Shown here: in pieces, positions 45,501 to 54,740 of the stretch
Layout of the letters: the number at the start of each line of letters is the position of its first letter
How positions within the stretch are numbered: position 1 is the first letter of the stretch
Assembly: GCA_009911185.1 (NCBI GenBank)
Contig: QXWW01000005.1
Location: forward strand, 7,501-71,500
Direction: 5' to 3'
Source: Lachnospiraceae bacterium
GTDB lineage: Bacteria > Bacillota > Clostridia > Lachnospirales > Lachnospiraceae
Length of the DNA: 64,000 nt
The notes under the pieces: model-generated
The model's input: the letters and a program-made list of their open reading frames with translations, nothing else
Databases searched by the model: none
Told to the model about the DNA's origin: nothing
Program-made: the position numbers and the translations under genes

Positions 45501-48500
45501 TTCTGCAACAGCCGCCTGAAGCGCTGCGTAACTGTCTGCGCTATAATCTGCTTCTTTTTTCTCTTTTGCTATAGCAATCGTCGTTAACAGTGCGCTTCTG
45601 TCGTTGTTATTGTTTACTGTCAAAACTGCAATGACCTGTTTTCCGGACGCATGGGTAGCCGTCTGCGCCGTAGTAAGGCCAATCCGCACGGTGCCCGGTT
45701 TATTCACAGTAAGGGTCTTATGGTCATCCGCCATAACCGCCTCTGCCGTTCCCCCCGGTACAACACTGTATTTTGCTGCTCCTGCGTTTTTATCAATGAT
45801 AAACAGTCCTTCCAGGGATGATACGTCGATTGTCTTATCGTTGTGTTTTGCCGCTCCCGCCTGATTCTTTACCGGTTCCCTGCCCGGATTTTCAGGAGTT
45901 TTCGTGGTTGTTTTCACCTTTGCGCCAAGACCGTTTCCTCCAATTACTGCATCTATGCCGGAATCTGCTTCCAGATCGTAATTAGAAGTATAGGTATAGC
46001 GGAAAGCGCCTTTTCCATCTGCGGTTATCTGAGCAGTATGATCCTCTCCCGTTTCTTTTTCATACATGGTTTGAAGGGTGAGGCTGCTGTTTGGTTCAAA
46101 TCCTGTTCCAATAACTGTAACCGTATCTTTGACAGGATCTATCTCGATGGCCGTCTGCGGATTTTCAGATACCCCGCTGACATACGGAAGCTTTTCATAG
46201 CTAAAGGAACCATTTTTGCTGCTGGTAAAGACGCCGAATAATGGCGCAGATGGTTCCGCCTCGTCCCATATCATAAATTTCAGTGTCGTCTCTCCCACTG
46301 CCTGCACATCATAATTGACCGTCACCGTCTCATCCACATTAGAACCGGTATCTTTGGCATTATAGGTTTTCACCGTGCAGCCTGCCATACGGTTATCTTT
46401 ATCATACGCTGCGAGGATAACGTGGAAAATCCTATCCTGACTGGTGTCAACATTGCTTAACAATACTGGTACGCTCACGCCGTCTTGCTCGGTGTTGGCA
46501 TTTCCCAGGACGGGCACCGACATCAGAGACGCTGTCTTCTGGATAAATTCCACTCTCGGATCGCCCCATACTCCCTGGTCGTCTGTCGTTTTTCCATCCA
46601 CAGGGTTCATTACCAGACGCAGGGCCTCATAGCTCTTCGTCTGCGTACCTTCCAGATACGTCAAATCTACGTTGAAAGAATGCAGATTCTTTTCTGTTTC
46701 CAAAGTTCCACTGTAATTTCCATTCGTCATTACCGGAGATTCCGCCAGTTTTATCCAGCCTTCCTTTGCAAAATCACTCTGCTCTTTCCCATCGGCAGTC
46801 ATTTTGGTATCGCCGTAATTCAACAGAGCGACGTTTTTATGCGCCCATACTTCAAATGTTACGGTGGGGCCGTCTTCGCTCTGCGCGCCGCCGTCCGGCT
46901 TCATCGCCCAGTCAATTCCTGCGTCCGCCCGGAAAACACCGGCATTCTGGCTGGAAATATCAATATCAATTACCTGCTGCGCTGCTCCTGCAAATCCATG
47001 CTCGTAAGTGGAAATCTCTGCGCTGCCGCCGTCCCCGCTCTTTCGAAGCTGTAATTTGGTATTCGCGCCGCTGCCTGCGCTTCTGTCCTTATAAATTGTC
47101 CCGCTACCGGAAAATCCATACAGCAGATTTCCGTTCTGAACGCTGTCCGGACCGGTCAATTCCGGAATTTCCACAAGATCGGACAGGTACGCCATTGTCC
47201 CTTCAACTGCGGCGTCCCTTGTAAAATGAATGGTATATGTGGTGGGCGTGCCGTTGTCATAGGATATGGTAACGTCGCCGGGTACTGCTACCTTACTGAT
47301 TTTTACCGGAACGCTGCCACCGTTTTGTTTTACTGTTGCCGTTACTTCCGGAAGCTTTGCTCCGCTGCTGATTTTTACATCGTATTCTTTCTTGTCTTTG
47401 GAGAAACCTTTCAGGGCAACGCCGTTGATTTTGATTTCTTCAAAGTCTTCGCCCGGTTCTTCAAAACCGCTGCCCGGATTGCTCTCTGTGGGGCAGAGGA
47501 TACGCGGATCGCCCCATACGCCCTGGTCATGGCTGTTGGAGCCGTTCGAGACATCCATAACCAGCCTGATCGCCTGATAGGATTTTGACTGGCCGCCTTC
47601 TTCATATTGTAACGATACATTTTCAAACGTATGCTTTGGTTCGGCGGCATTTCCCACAATCTCCGCAGATTCCGAAAGTTTCACCCAGCCGGCTGCCGTC
47701 CAGTCCGCGTCTCCGCGCGTAGCAATACCGGGATTTATTTTGGTTGTGTCGTTATAATAGTCTGCCGTAAGTTCCCCAACGTTTTTATGCGCCCATACTT
47801 CAAACTTAATCGTAGACTTCGCGTTATTAGCCTTCAACGCCCAGTCGATTCCGCCCACGCCGGAGAAGGATATCGCGTTTTGATCTGAAATATCAATATC
47901 AATGATCTGCTCCGTATTTCCTCCAAAGCCATATTCATAGGTTTTTTCCGCAGATGCGGGTCCTGTTTTCAGCGGATTTGTACCTGTCGACTTATCCTGA
48001 TTAATCACTCCATACCCTGAATATGCATATAACAATTTACCGCCGTCGGCCGGGAGAATCGCTGAATTATTATTGACTCCCGTCATTGCCGGAATTGTGA
48101 CAAGCGAGCTAAGCTGCACTTCCTTTTCGCTGGCAGCCTCTGTAAAATGTATTGTATACTCTGTGGAGGAAGACAGGCCGCCTTCCGCCTCGTATGTCGC
48201 CGTCACCACCGCGTCTTTGGAGCTTTCCGTTGCCTGTTTGTATGTGATTTTCAGAGAGGACGGGCCATTGGCCGATACTTCCGGGAATCCCTCATAATTT
48301 GACGGCAATTCCACCGTGTATTCCGTTTTATCCGCCTGGAAACCGGAGAGTACCTGTTTCTTGCCGTTCATCATAAGGCTGATAGAGGTAATCGCTGGAA
48401 TTTCCGGCGTCTCTTCCAAAATCTCTTTGGATTTTTCCATCGGATCCGTATCTGCAAACAACGGCATCAGCGTATAAGAATAATCCAAAAGCTCCGTATC

Positions 48501-51500
48501 TGTTTTATTGATAACTGCCGTCAGCGGCTCCGTACCCCAGTCAATGTTGCCGACGCCTTTCTGATGCGTCAGGAGACGCAGCACAACATCATCGGTTTTC
48601 TGTGCCTGATAAGGATAGCGGATCTTGGACTGATGGCTGGACAATGCTTTTGCCGTATAATGCAGCGCAACTGCCTCTAACGGCTCTCCGGTATATCCTT
48701 CCCCATAGGTCATGCCTGCCAGAAGCCCGGCTCCTTCGTCATTCTGCAGCGCCATCCAGCGTACGTCTGTCTTATTGCCTGCTTCCTGAACTCTCAGATA
48801 GGGAACAAACTGTTCGGTAACTGTCCCTTCCCATACGCCAACCATATTTCCCGCTTTCCGGTTCCAATAGGTTTCGCTGGGGCCTCTGCCGTACCAGGTC
48901 AAATGCTCAAATTCCTGCGGAACCTGCATCCACATTCCGTACTCGCCCAACTGAGAGGGTGCTGAATCGGAAGGCACAAGTTTTGCCGTTACCACAACGG
49001 TTCCGTTTCCATAAATACTGTAGCTTGTGGCATAATCGCTGCCGTTTTTCAATTTTGCCTCCACGCTGACCTTCGTCATCTGCGGAACAACAGAGCTGAC
49101 CTTTACCGAAACGTCCGTCATGCCCTCGCCCTGGTCGCACCAGGCGTCGTAAGCCTCTCCTTTAGTCACCCAGCCAACGCCGGCTATGGCGGTATTCTGG
49201 TCCGGCTCCGCACGGAAAAATGATCCGACGGGCGCGCGGGAAATCAAATCTTTGCCATCCACCTGATAGGCCGTCATCAATCCCGACTCTTTATTCACCG
49301 TAACGGTAAATGCTTTCCCCTCTTTGGTGGTTCCTGTCACAGTCACTTCGTTTGCCTCGTTCTTTGTCTGGACATTCGGCAGAGATTTCAGCGTCAACAA
49401 TTTATCCGTACCTTTTACATCAATTTCAAACTGTTCGCTTCCCTGTACGTATCCTTTTTCGGCATAGACCCCGGCATCTTTCAGTCTGTATTCCAGCTGA
49501 AGGATATACTCTGCGCCCGCCTTGGGATCCGCAATTTCATAGGGAACGGTCAGTTCTTTTACGGCGGCTCCGGTAATTCTGCCCTGTGGAGGAGCAAGGT
49601 CGGCCTCTTCATCCGTAAACGTTCCGGAAACCAGTTTCTTACCGTCCTCTAAAACCGTCCACACGATATCATAATAATTGGCATTTTTAAAACGGTTAAA
49701 GTTCTTAAGCGTTACTTTTTTCGCCGCTTTCTGTGCATCGGTCTGTGTGAATTTCAGATCCTGATAGCGGTATTTGATCTCGTACGCCTGGGGAGACCAG
49801 GAACGGTCGGGAAAAATAAATCCGTTGACACAGAAATTATAATTCTTTTTGCTTCCCTGCTGCTGCCAGCTTCCGTCAAAACCAAAATAGAGATCTTCTA
49901 CGGTAAGACCCGCTCCACCGACGCCGTTTTTGGGCGTATATGCAGACTGGTCTACATAATCCCAGATAAATCCGCCCTGGTAACGCGCCGCCTGGTCGCC
50001 TTCCTCAAAACCGTCCGTATATTTTTCAAAATCTCCGCCCGTATTTCCCATGGAATGCTGGTATTCCATCATAATATAAGGCTTATCTTTAATTTTGGGA
50101 CTATGGCCGGGATACATCGCGCCCTCAATGTCTACCCGCTGATTCGCAACCCATCCCTGATAGTGAATCAGTTTTTCACCGTCCAGCTTTTTAATAATGT
50201 CGATCATGCGGTTAAAATTACCTTCCTGAGGATCTGGGGCGAGCCTGTCGGAAGCGTCCGAGCCTGTTTCATTTCCCAGGGAATAGATAATCACAGACGC
50301 ATTATTCTTATCACGCATCACCATACTGGTCATACGGTCTTCCATGGCGTTCTTATAACGCTTGTCATTTCCCGGGAACAGCCTTCCGGTTGTGTTTTCG
50401 TAACGGGATGCTTCTGGTATCGTAACCGAACCGCGGCCGTCATGCGTTTCCACGTTGACCTCATCCATAATATATAAACCGTATTCATCTGCCAGCTCAA
50501 TCAAATTGGGATCTGGTGGAAAATGGCTGGTACGTATGGAATTGATATTCAACTGTTTGGCATTCTCCACGTCTTTTACAATCGTTTCATAAGGCACGTA
50601 ATGTCCGCCTTTGGGATCCGATTCGCCTCTGCACACACCGTAAAACTCAATATTCTGTCCGTTGATGCGCATTTCGCTGTTTGTGCCTTTGCCTTCTATG
50701 TAAAATTCCCGGAACCCGATTCTCTTACCCACGGTCTGAATCGTCTTGCCCTCACTGTCGCACAACTCCATAACCAGAGTATACAAATTCGGCAGTTCCG
50801 CCGACCAGAGCCTGGGCTTTGCCACGTTAGCTTTGAACTTTGCCTGAGTCGTCTTATTCGCCGCGGCATTTACTTCTGCTTCCAGACCGTTAACGGTAGA
50901 AACCACTTTTCCCTGGCCATCATACAGATATGCGCGGACTTTGCGCACTTCTGCTTTATCCGTAATATTGGAAACGTCTACGGTTAAATCCAGCGTTCCA
51001 CTATCATAATTATGATCGTCAAAAGTTGTCTCTACATTATAGTCATAGATAGAGACCTTCGGCTGTTTTGTGATAAAAACATCACGGTGGATTCCCGCAT
51101 AATAAATCATATCCTGATTTTCCAGATAACTGCCCGTAGTGTAATGATATACCTGAACGGTAATCAGATTCTCTCCTGCTTTCAGGTAGTCCGTAATGTC
51201 ATACTCGCTGGTTGTAAAGCTATCTTCTCCATAACCTACCGCCTGGCCGTTGACATATACATAATATCCGGATTCCACGCCGAGAAACGTAAGGATAAAA
51301 CGCTGCGTTCCAATGTCTTTGGCATCAATGGTAACCGTTCTCATGTAAGTGCCCACGGGATTATAGTTTTTGGGCGCCGCAGAACCATTTCCCATACCCT
51401 GATCCGTAACGCCGTTCCCTGATGACTGCCATGGATACTGCTGATTATTGTAGATCGGCCAGTCAATCTCCGTTCCTTTCCATCCGGCATATTGCATATT

Positions 51501-51878
51501 GGTCTGCCAGCTCGACGGCACCGTAATATCAAAATAATTATCGGGTATTGCCGTAACACCTTCCACATTCGGCTTTTCCGATGGCTTGGATACCCAGAAA
51601 AACTTCCATGTCCCATCCAAATCAATATAGTTTGGCGAAGTTTTTCCCAAATGGATTGTGGGATTCGCCTTCGCTGATTCCACATCATTATACGGAATCA
51701 CAATCGCCCTGGCATCCGTCTGTCCGACTCTGACATCTTCCGGCGTCGTCCATTCATTGCCAGTCACAACAGCGGCATATGCTAAGCTGGTATTCCAGCC
51801 GATGCAGATTACGCCGCCCAGTAACATAAGAAACATAAATAGTTTCCCAGTAAACTGTTTCATTGCCTGTTTCAGCAT
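42552..51878 (-). CDS. giant secreted multidomain GH2 glycoside hydrolase
   Basis: 3108 residues. The signal peptide is about 1-35, with cleavage after SLAYA. A beta-galactosidase-type GH2 enzyme follows (sugar-binding, Ig-like and TIM-barrel domains, then a small beta domain; about 40-1150). The acid/base glutamate is in SLGNETG (about 535) and the nucleophile in MMEYQHSMGN (about 604). After cadherin-like strands come two homologous NPCBM-like carbohydrate-binding modules (about 1290-1450 and 1540-1710), further beta domains, a LamG-like domain, and at least seven FIVAR-type three-helix modules, four of them near-identical 73-residue units. A Big_2 Ig-like and an FN3-like domain close the protein. 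There is no LPxTG or S-layer anchor. AAGGAG precedes ATG 51878; the frame to 51983 is leader only. It probably attacks host or plant glycans outside the cell. Confidence 0.93.
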   Translation of the reverse strand: MLKQAMKQFTGKLFMFLMLLGGVICIGWNTSLAYAAVVTGNEWTTPEDVRVGQTDARAIVIPYNDVESAKANPTIHLGKTSPNYIDLDGTWKFFWVSKPSEKPNVEGVTAIPDNYFDITVPSSWQTNMQYAGWKGTEIDWPIYNNQQYPWQSSGNGVTDQGMGNGSAAPKNYNPVGTYMRTVTIDAKDIGTQRFILTFLGVESGYYVYVNGQAVGYGEDSFTTSEYDITDYLKAGENLITVQVYHYTTGSYLENQDMIYYAGIHRDVFITKQPKVSIYDYNVETTFDDHNYDSGTLDLTVDVSNITDKAEVRKVRAYLYDGQGKVVSTVNGLEAEVNAAANKTTQAKFKANVAKPRLWSAELPNLYTLVMELCDSEGKTIQTVGKRIGFREFYIEGKGTNSEMRINGQNIEFYGVCRGESDPKGGHYVPYETIVKDVENAKQLNINSIRTSHFPPDPNLIELADEYGLYIMDEVNVETHDGRGSVTIPEASRYENTTGRLFPGNDKRYKNAMEDRMTSMVMRDKNNASVIIYSLGNETGSDASDRLAPDPQEGNFNRMIDIIKKLDGEKLIHYQGWVANQRVDIEGAMYPGHSPKIKDKPYIMMEYQHSMGNTGGDFEKYTDGFEEGDQAARYQGGFIWDYVDQSAYTPKNGVGGAGLTVEDLYFGFDGSWQQQGSKKNYNFCVNGFIFPDRSWSPQAYEIKYRYQDLKFTQTDAQKAAKKVTLKNFNRFKNANYYDIVWTVLEDGKKLVSGTFTDEEADLAPPQGRITGAAVKELTVPYEIADPKAGAEYILQLEYRLKDAGVYAEKGYVQGSEQFEIDVKGTDKLLTLKSLPNVQTKNEANEVTVTGTTKEGKAFTVTVNKESGLMTAYQVDGKDLISRAPVGSFFRAEPDQNTAIAGVGWVTKGEAYDAWCDQGEGMTDVSVKVSSVVPQMTKVSVEAKLKNGSDYATSYSIYGNGTVVVTAKLVPSDSAPSQLGEYGMWMQVPQEFEHLTWYGRGPSETYWNRKAGNMVGVWEGTVTEQFVPYLRVQEAGNKTDVRWMALQNDEGAGLLAGMTYGEGYTGEPLEAVALHYTAKALSSHQSKIRYPYQAQKTDDVVLRLLTHQKGVGNIDWGTEPLTAVINKTDTELLDYSYTLMPLFADTDPMEKSKEILEETPEIPAITSISLMMNGKKQVLSGFQADKTEYTVELPSNYEGFPEVSANGPSSLKITYKQATESSKDAVVTATYEAEGGLSSSTEYTIHFTEAASEKEVQLSSLVTIPAMTGVNNNSAILPADGGKLLYAYSGYGVINQDKSTGTNPLKTGPASAEKTYEYGFGGNTEQIIDIDISDQNAISFSGVGGIDWALKANNAKSTIKFEVWAHKNVGELTADYYNDTTKINPGIATRGDADWTAAGWVKLSESAEIVGNAAEPKHTFENVSLQYEEGGQSKSYQAIRLVMDVSNGSNSHDQGVWGDPRILCPTESNPGSGFEEPGEDFEEIKINGVALKGFSKDKKEYDVKISSGAKLPEVTATVKQNGGSVPVKISKVAVPGDVTISYDNGTPTTYTIHFTRDAAVEGTMAYLSDLVEIPELTGPDSVQNGNLLYGFSGSGTIYKDRSAGSGANTKLQLRKSGDGGSAEISTYEHGFAGAAQQVIDIDISSQNAGVFRADAGIDWAMKPDGGAQSEDGPTVTFEVWAHKNVALLNYGDTKMTADGKEQSDFAKEGWIKLAESPVMTNGNYSGTLETEKNLHSFNVDLTYLEGTQTKSYEALRLVMNPVDGKTTDDQGVWGDPRVEFIQKTASLMSVPVLGNANTEQDGVSVPVLLSNVDTSQDRIFHVILAAYDKDNRMAGCTVKTYNAKDTGSNVDETVTVNYDVQAVGETTLKFMIWDEAEPSAPLFGVFTSSKNGSFSYEKLPYVSGVSENPQTAIEIDPVKDTVTVIGTGFEPNSSLTLQTMYEKETGEDHTAQITADGKGAFRYTYTSNYDLEADSGIDAVIGGNGLGAKVKTTTKTPENPGREPVKNQAGAAKHNDKTIDVSSLEGLFIIDKNAGAAKYSVVPGGTAEAVMADDHKTLTVNKPGTVRIGLTTAQTATHASGKQVIAVLTVNNNNDRSALLTTIAIAKEKKEADYSADSYAALQAAVAEAERAAANPNAFQNKLDDTALAVLKAICELSPVGSKEAVDKKVVDAAVALAELKVEESYKAEGWAAMQTALAAAKAVTEETAVADVKTAAVNLVTAIGALEIETEKTFLQDFNAGTTMPEGWGKLEYNNNMMAIADVSTAPAGYPASVTGNALHAYGKGSGTRGGRIAYTASAVPKLATFTFDFYIKTAPSGNPNLLYLEQGAAVKHDNDTVRNTDASFFALADGMSGAGLQYYDYDAKSWKEIPGGSGKWLRAEVQADFSASKVSFAIKDGETVLAEVTSENAMAFADTVTTFNRITMACYRTNTTDCDVWIDNFAIKGPVETGNITVKGIEAEKTSVIVEKGTSLEEAKAALAELTFFGKVTDSMIPTFENPVSAWTIEKYDPQVPGTYRASASLELPEGFVWADGVSGAVEASVIVRDKTDKSELTALIEEAEGKNEAEYTEESWSVFADALKKAKAVEAKEDATQEEVEEAKETLELAMNGLKKKDPESNPADKSELTALIEEAEGKNEAEYTEESWSVFADALKKAKAVEAKEDATQEEVEEAKEELELAMNGLKKKDPESNPADKSELTALIEEAEGKNEAEYTEESWSVFADALKKAKAVEAKEDATQEEVEEAKEELKLAMNGLKKKDPESNPADKSELTKLIEEAEGKNEAEYTEESWSVFADALEKAKAAEAKEDATQEEVNEAKETLELAIKGLIRKDGQPTEGTITEEDKQQAAVVISTVESLRAENYTPESWKAVQDALNHLKGIMNNPFASHEEADAAVKALQYALANLQENKGNGGNDVTAPVEVTSVQFANKKKVSLNMKKSITRTASVSPANASTKKVVYRSSNPKVASVNANTGKVTAKWPGKAVITASCGGKADSYQVYVKPQKVTKLTVKSRTKGKVNLKWKKSAGASGYEIQIADSAKKLKKAKAIKIKKGTITKKDINKFANGKKFKGGKKVYIRIRAYTKSGSTVIYGDYSARKVCKVKK
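43359..44234 (-). repeat. four tandem 219-bp FIVAR-encoding repeats
   Basis: In-frame units of 219 bp (73 codons) start at 44234, 44015, 43796 and 43577. Units 1 to 3 are almost identical at DNA level; the fourth (lower coordinate) has drifted in its second half. Each encodes DKSELT(A/K)LIEEAEGK, then NEAEYTEESWSVFADAL and EDATQEEV. Such high identity points to recent duplication or gene conversion and makes copy number unstable. Confidence 0.95.
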
Positions 51879-51910
51879 TTTTACTCCTTCCCGCACGTAT
51901 TTTCTCTCGG

Positions 51911-51955
51911 GCGTGTCTGAAAACTGTTTCCACAGAATACAGTTTTCAGACGCGT
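51911..51955 (-). promoter_or_regulatory. leader hairpin before the GH2 gene
   Basis: GTCTGAAAACTG (51915-51926) and CAGTTTTCAGAC (51940-51951) are perfect 12-bp inverted repeats, extendable to about 16 bp with two G-T pairs. They lie 33-77 bp before the start codon, downstream of a likely -10 TATAAT (51996-52001, minus strand; the -35 is poor). No T-run follows, so it is not a simple terminator. It may be an operator or an mRNA 5' stabilising hairpin. Confidence 0.55.
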
Positions 51956-52048
51956 CTTGGGCAATTCCGCCAAAAATACGCACTTATAACAATTAATTAT
52001 ATAGTTTCCGACATAATTATATAACTTTACAACTTCATTGTCTAGTAA

Positions 52049-52077
52049 AAAACACATGAAATAAATTCATGTGTTTT
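52049..52077 (-). terminator. terminator after the XRE regulator gene
   Basis: A perfect 12-bp stem, AAAACACATGAA/TTCATGTGTTTT, with a 5-nt loop. On the minus strand six T follow. It lies 36 bp after the stop of the XRE gene and just ahead of the GH2 promoter. Confidence 0.85.
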
Positions 52078-52113
52078 GTAAATATTTAGTGCATATTTTA
52101 TCATAATGATTTT

Positions 52114-53181
52114 TTACAATTTTATTAATGCTTTATATTCGGAAATCAGCTCTTTGAATGTAACAGAAGCCTGAAGAAAACTATATACGGGATCTCTTTC
52201 CACTTCGCCCAGAACAGCCGACAGTATTTGTTTGGGATTGGAAGATTTAGCAATGTGATAAAAGAGCGGGGAACCACTCATATCCCCTGGCATAAGCATT
52301 GCCTGAAACATCTTGCGCATAAGCTCAATACACGCGTCCACATTTTGTTCGGCAACGGCAATCTGCAGAGGAGCCATGAAGGCAATATATTCCTCTAAAT
52401 CAAAATGATACGGCATTTGGGCCGCTTTGTCCGCAATATTCGCTGCATTCTGCTGATTGCCAGACGCTAATTCCGCGTCCACTAAATTTAAAAGCAGCAT
52501 TTGCACTTTATTTACAGCGGTGAGTAATGCATTTTGCAAATGTATTACCGCCTCCTCAGATTTCCCCTGCCCCTGGTAAATAAGCACCTGAAGCATTCGT
52601 TTATCCGCTATACTGCTGGTAATATCCTCTTTGTCCGGCATGAGATCCAAAATCTGCTGCGCCATATCATACTCGCCTTTACGGATACATGTGCCTGCCA
52701 TCATATAATTCGCACTATTACGAATCTTACTGTCATTACTTGCAGCAAGACGACGGTACCTTTTTAAAAGTATATCATCATACGGGATCTTTTCCTGCGG
52801 CGGCAGTCCCGACAATCTGAGCAATCCATCCAGTTGAAACGTTAGGCACTGCAACAGCGTTTCATCATGAGGATATTCATGGATCTTTTTCTCCGCCGCT
52901 TCAAAACCTTCTGCAATTCCTCTCGTCTGCGCTATATCCATAATTTCTTTACAAAAACAACTTATTTCCCTTTTCGTCATAACTTCCTGAAAACAAAATA
53001 ATGTGTTTAAATCTATCTTGAGCAGGCGCGCTAAGGAAGGAAGTAATGAAATATCCGGACATGTCAAACCGCTTTCCCATTTGCTGACTGCAGGTATGGA
53101 GACGTCCAGATAACGAGCCACCTGTTCCTGCGTCAACCCAAGTTCTTTTCTTTTTTTCTGAATTACTAAATTCATTGGCAT
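52114..53181 (-). CDS. XRE-family transcriptional regulator with TPR-like C-terminus
   Basis: 355 residues. The N-terminal helix-turn-helix is clear: IQKKRKELGLTQEQVARYLD, then VSIPAVSKWESGLTCPD. The remaining about 280 residues are helical with a TPR-like pattern (GEYDMAQQILDLMPDKED, GQGKSEEAVIHLQNAL). This layout is typical of Firmicute XRE regulators that sense a peptide or protein partner. I place the start at ATG 53181 (AGGAG 8 bases upstream); the frame is open to 53256 but lacks support. Its target is unknown. The adjacent GH2 gene is a candidate, although a terminator separates them. Confidence 0.9.
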   Translation of the reverse strand: MPMNLVIQKKRKELGLTQEQVARYLDVSIPAVSKWESGLTCPDISLLPSLARLLKIDLNTLFCFQEVMTKREISCFCKEIMDIAQTRGIAEGFEAAEKKIHEYPHDETLLQCLTFQLDGLLRLSGLPPQEKIPYDDILLKRYRRLAASNDSKIRNSANYMMAGTCIRKGEYDMAQQILDLMPDKEDITSSIADKRMLQVLIYQGQGKSEEAVIHLQNALLTAVNKVQMLLLNLVDAELASGNQQNAANIADKAAQMPYHFDLEEYIAFMAPLQIAVAEQNVDACIELMRKMFQAMLMPGDMSGSPLFYHIAKSSNPKQILSAVLGEVERDPVYSFLQASVTFKELISEYKALIKL

Positions 53182-53864
53182 AATATCCGCTCCTAATCTA
53201 AATGATACAAATACTTTTACTATTTTGATCATACCATTAGATTCTGCAGAGGGCAATTGAAGGATGGTTAACTTTCAGAGAAATTTTTTGCATGCAGGTT
53301 AAAGCTCCTTTTCAGATAATTTTTAATCTGAACTGTTATAACTTCATATACGTTCTATACAGTCAGAAATTAGACTTGTACGCTGCATGGTTCGTGTCAG
53401 TGCAGGGCGAAATTTCGACGGCGATGCGGTGGCATCGTCTGGAAATTTCAACGACGCAACGGTACGGAACAAAAACATTGATTTTCAAATTGAGATATGT
53501 TAGGTTATAGAGGAAAAGTAATCGTTCATATAGCGATTGCCTTCCGAGATAAGTTTTTAAGCCTACTTTGTATTTAGCGGAGTTTTTTCTTATATTGGGA
53601 TATATTGCCAGATTCCGTTTTAACGGAAGATCTTTTCCACAAAATCTGAAATACCGGCAGTGACAGAATATCCAAAATTTAAGAAAGAACCCCGCTAATT
53701 TTTTGTGTCCTGACCACATGAGATTTCTTGGGAAATCTGGCAAGGCGGGTTGCCAAATATCATGCGGCCGCTACGGGGCCGGCTTATTTATTTTCACCTG
53801 TTATCCCTGCCATAGTCTATACAGGCAAGCCGCGCAATCAGGAAATCACAGCTATGCAAATACG
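53182..53864. other. 683-bp foldback-rich intergenic region
   Basis: No credible gene. The region holds several hairpins: TCAGAT/ATCTGA (53312-53331), CGATGC-GGTG-GCATCG (53422-53437), an imperfect 30-bp inverted repeat (53574-53698, listed separately) with TTCCGTT/AACGGAA inside, and AGATTTC-TTGG-GAAATCT (53721-53738). The palindrome GAAATTTC occurs twice around 53409 and 53442. It could be a decayed mobile or regulatory element. An open frame on the minus strand (53363-53743) has no ribosome binding site or recognisable domain. Confidence 0.6.
53574..53698. repeat. 125-bp imperfect palindromic element
   Basis: The arm 53574-53603 begins TTAGCGGAGTTTTTTCTTA. The arm 53668-53698, read in reverse complement, begins TTAGCGGGGTTCTTTCTTA and both end in GGATAT. 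The arms match at about 26 of 30 positions allowing small gaps. Between them lie a perfect hairpin TTCCGTT-TT-AACGGAA and an AGATT/AATCT pairing. The whole can fold back on itself like a MITE or a structured RNA. Confidence 0.6.
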
Positions 53865-54731
53865 TCATGCATCTTTGGAGGGGTCCTGCTTTTTACAAAC
53901 TGGGATCCACACCTCATATTTTGCATTTTGAGGATCGGGATTTAAATATACTTCTATATCCGGCGCATTGGCATATTCATATCCGGAAGTGGGCAGCCAC
54001 TCCATGATAATTCTCTGCTCCAGTTCCTGAACAGACTGATTCGTCCCTTCTCCCGGAAAAATCGCCCAGGTTGCGGCGGGAACCATATACTCCTCAAAAG
54101 TATCCTGTGTCTTCGTAGTGGAGACAGCAATAAAATACCTCCACTGTTCTGTTTCATTACAGGCGCTGACGCCCAAAAGTCCCATAGGCTGCTGATCCAT
54201 CATGCCCGCCAGCTTTTCAATGGTGCCGTCGCCTGCGGCTTTCGCCCACATCTGCGGTACAACCGCAAAGTTTTTCTCCAGATCCTGCTCAAGCGGCAAA
54301 GAGATCCCTACAATACGAAACGCATCTTTTGTCTCAATTCGATAATCCATTTCTTCACCTCCCTGAATGATAACTTTAAACGATAATGGCGGAAAGGATT
54401 TTAAGGAAACACCCTGATTTCTCACAGCAGAGGGGGGAAGTTTATGGACGCCTTGAAACGCCCGGTTAAATGCCGTAGGGGAATTATAACCATATTTTAA
54501 GGCAATTTCTATAATTTTTGCATCGCTGCTTTGCAAATCTACTGCCGCTAAGGACATCTTCCTTCTGCGGATATATTCCGACAACGTCATCCCCGCCATA
54601 TAGGTAAACATCCTTTGAAAATGATACTGGGAACAACAGGCGATCTTTCCCAGCCGTTCATAGTCTATTTCCTGGTCAAGATGCTCCTCAATATAGGTCA
54701 TTGCCTTGTTTAATCTTTCAATCCATTCCAT
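53865..54731 (-). CDS. AraC-family regulator with GyrI-like effector domain
   Basis: 288 residues. The N-terminal about 105 residues are an AraC/XylS double helix-turn-helix (YERLGKIACCSQYHFQRMFT, then IIEIALKYGYNSPTAFNRAF). The C-terminal part is a GyrI/Rob/BmrR-type small-molecule-binding domain (YRIETKDAFRIVGISLPLEQ to the final YEVWIPV). Such regulators activate multidrug transporters on binding lipophilic drugs. The Shine-Dalgarno sequence GGAGGG before ATG 54731 belongs to a partial third copy of an upstream repeat. It is monocistronic as far as can be seen. Confidence 0.92.
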   Translation of the reverse strand: MEWIERLNKAMTYIEEHLDQEIDYERLGKIACCSQYHFQRMFTYMAGMTLSEYIRRRKMSLAAVDLQSSDAKIIEIALKYGYNSPTAFNRAFQGVHKLPPSAVRNQGVSLKSFPPLSFKVIIQGGEEMDYRIETKDAFRIVGISLPLEQDLEKNFAVVPQMWAKAAGDGTIEKLAGMMDQQPMGLLGVSACNETEQWRYFIAVSTTKTQDTFEEYMVPAATWAIFPGEGTNQSVQELEQRIIMEWLPTSGYEYANAPDIEVYLNPDPQNAKYEVWIPVCKKQDPSKDA

Positions 54732-54740
54732 AATATCACA

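Noticed and set aside
53363-53743. 126-residue minus-strand open frame
   Set aside because: No ribosome binding site or recognisable domain, and it spans palindromes; treated as part of the foldback region.
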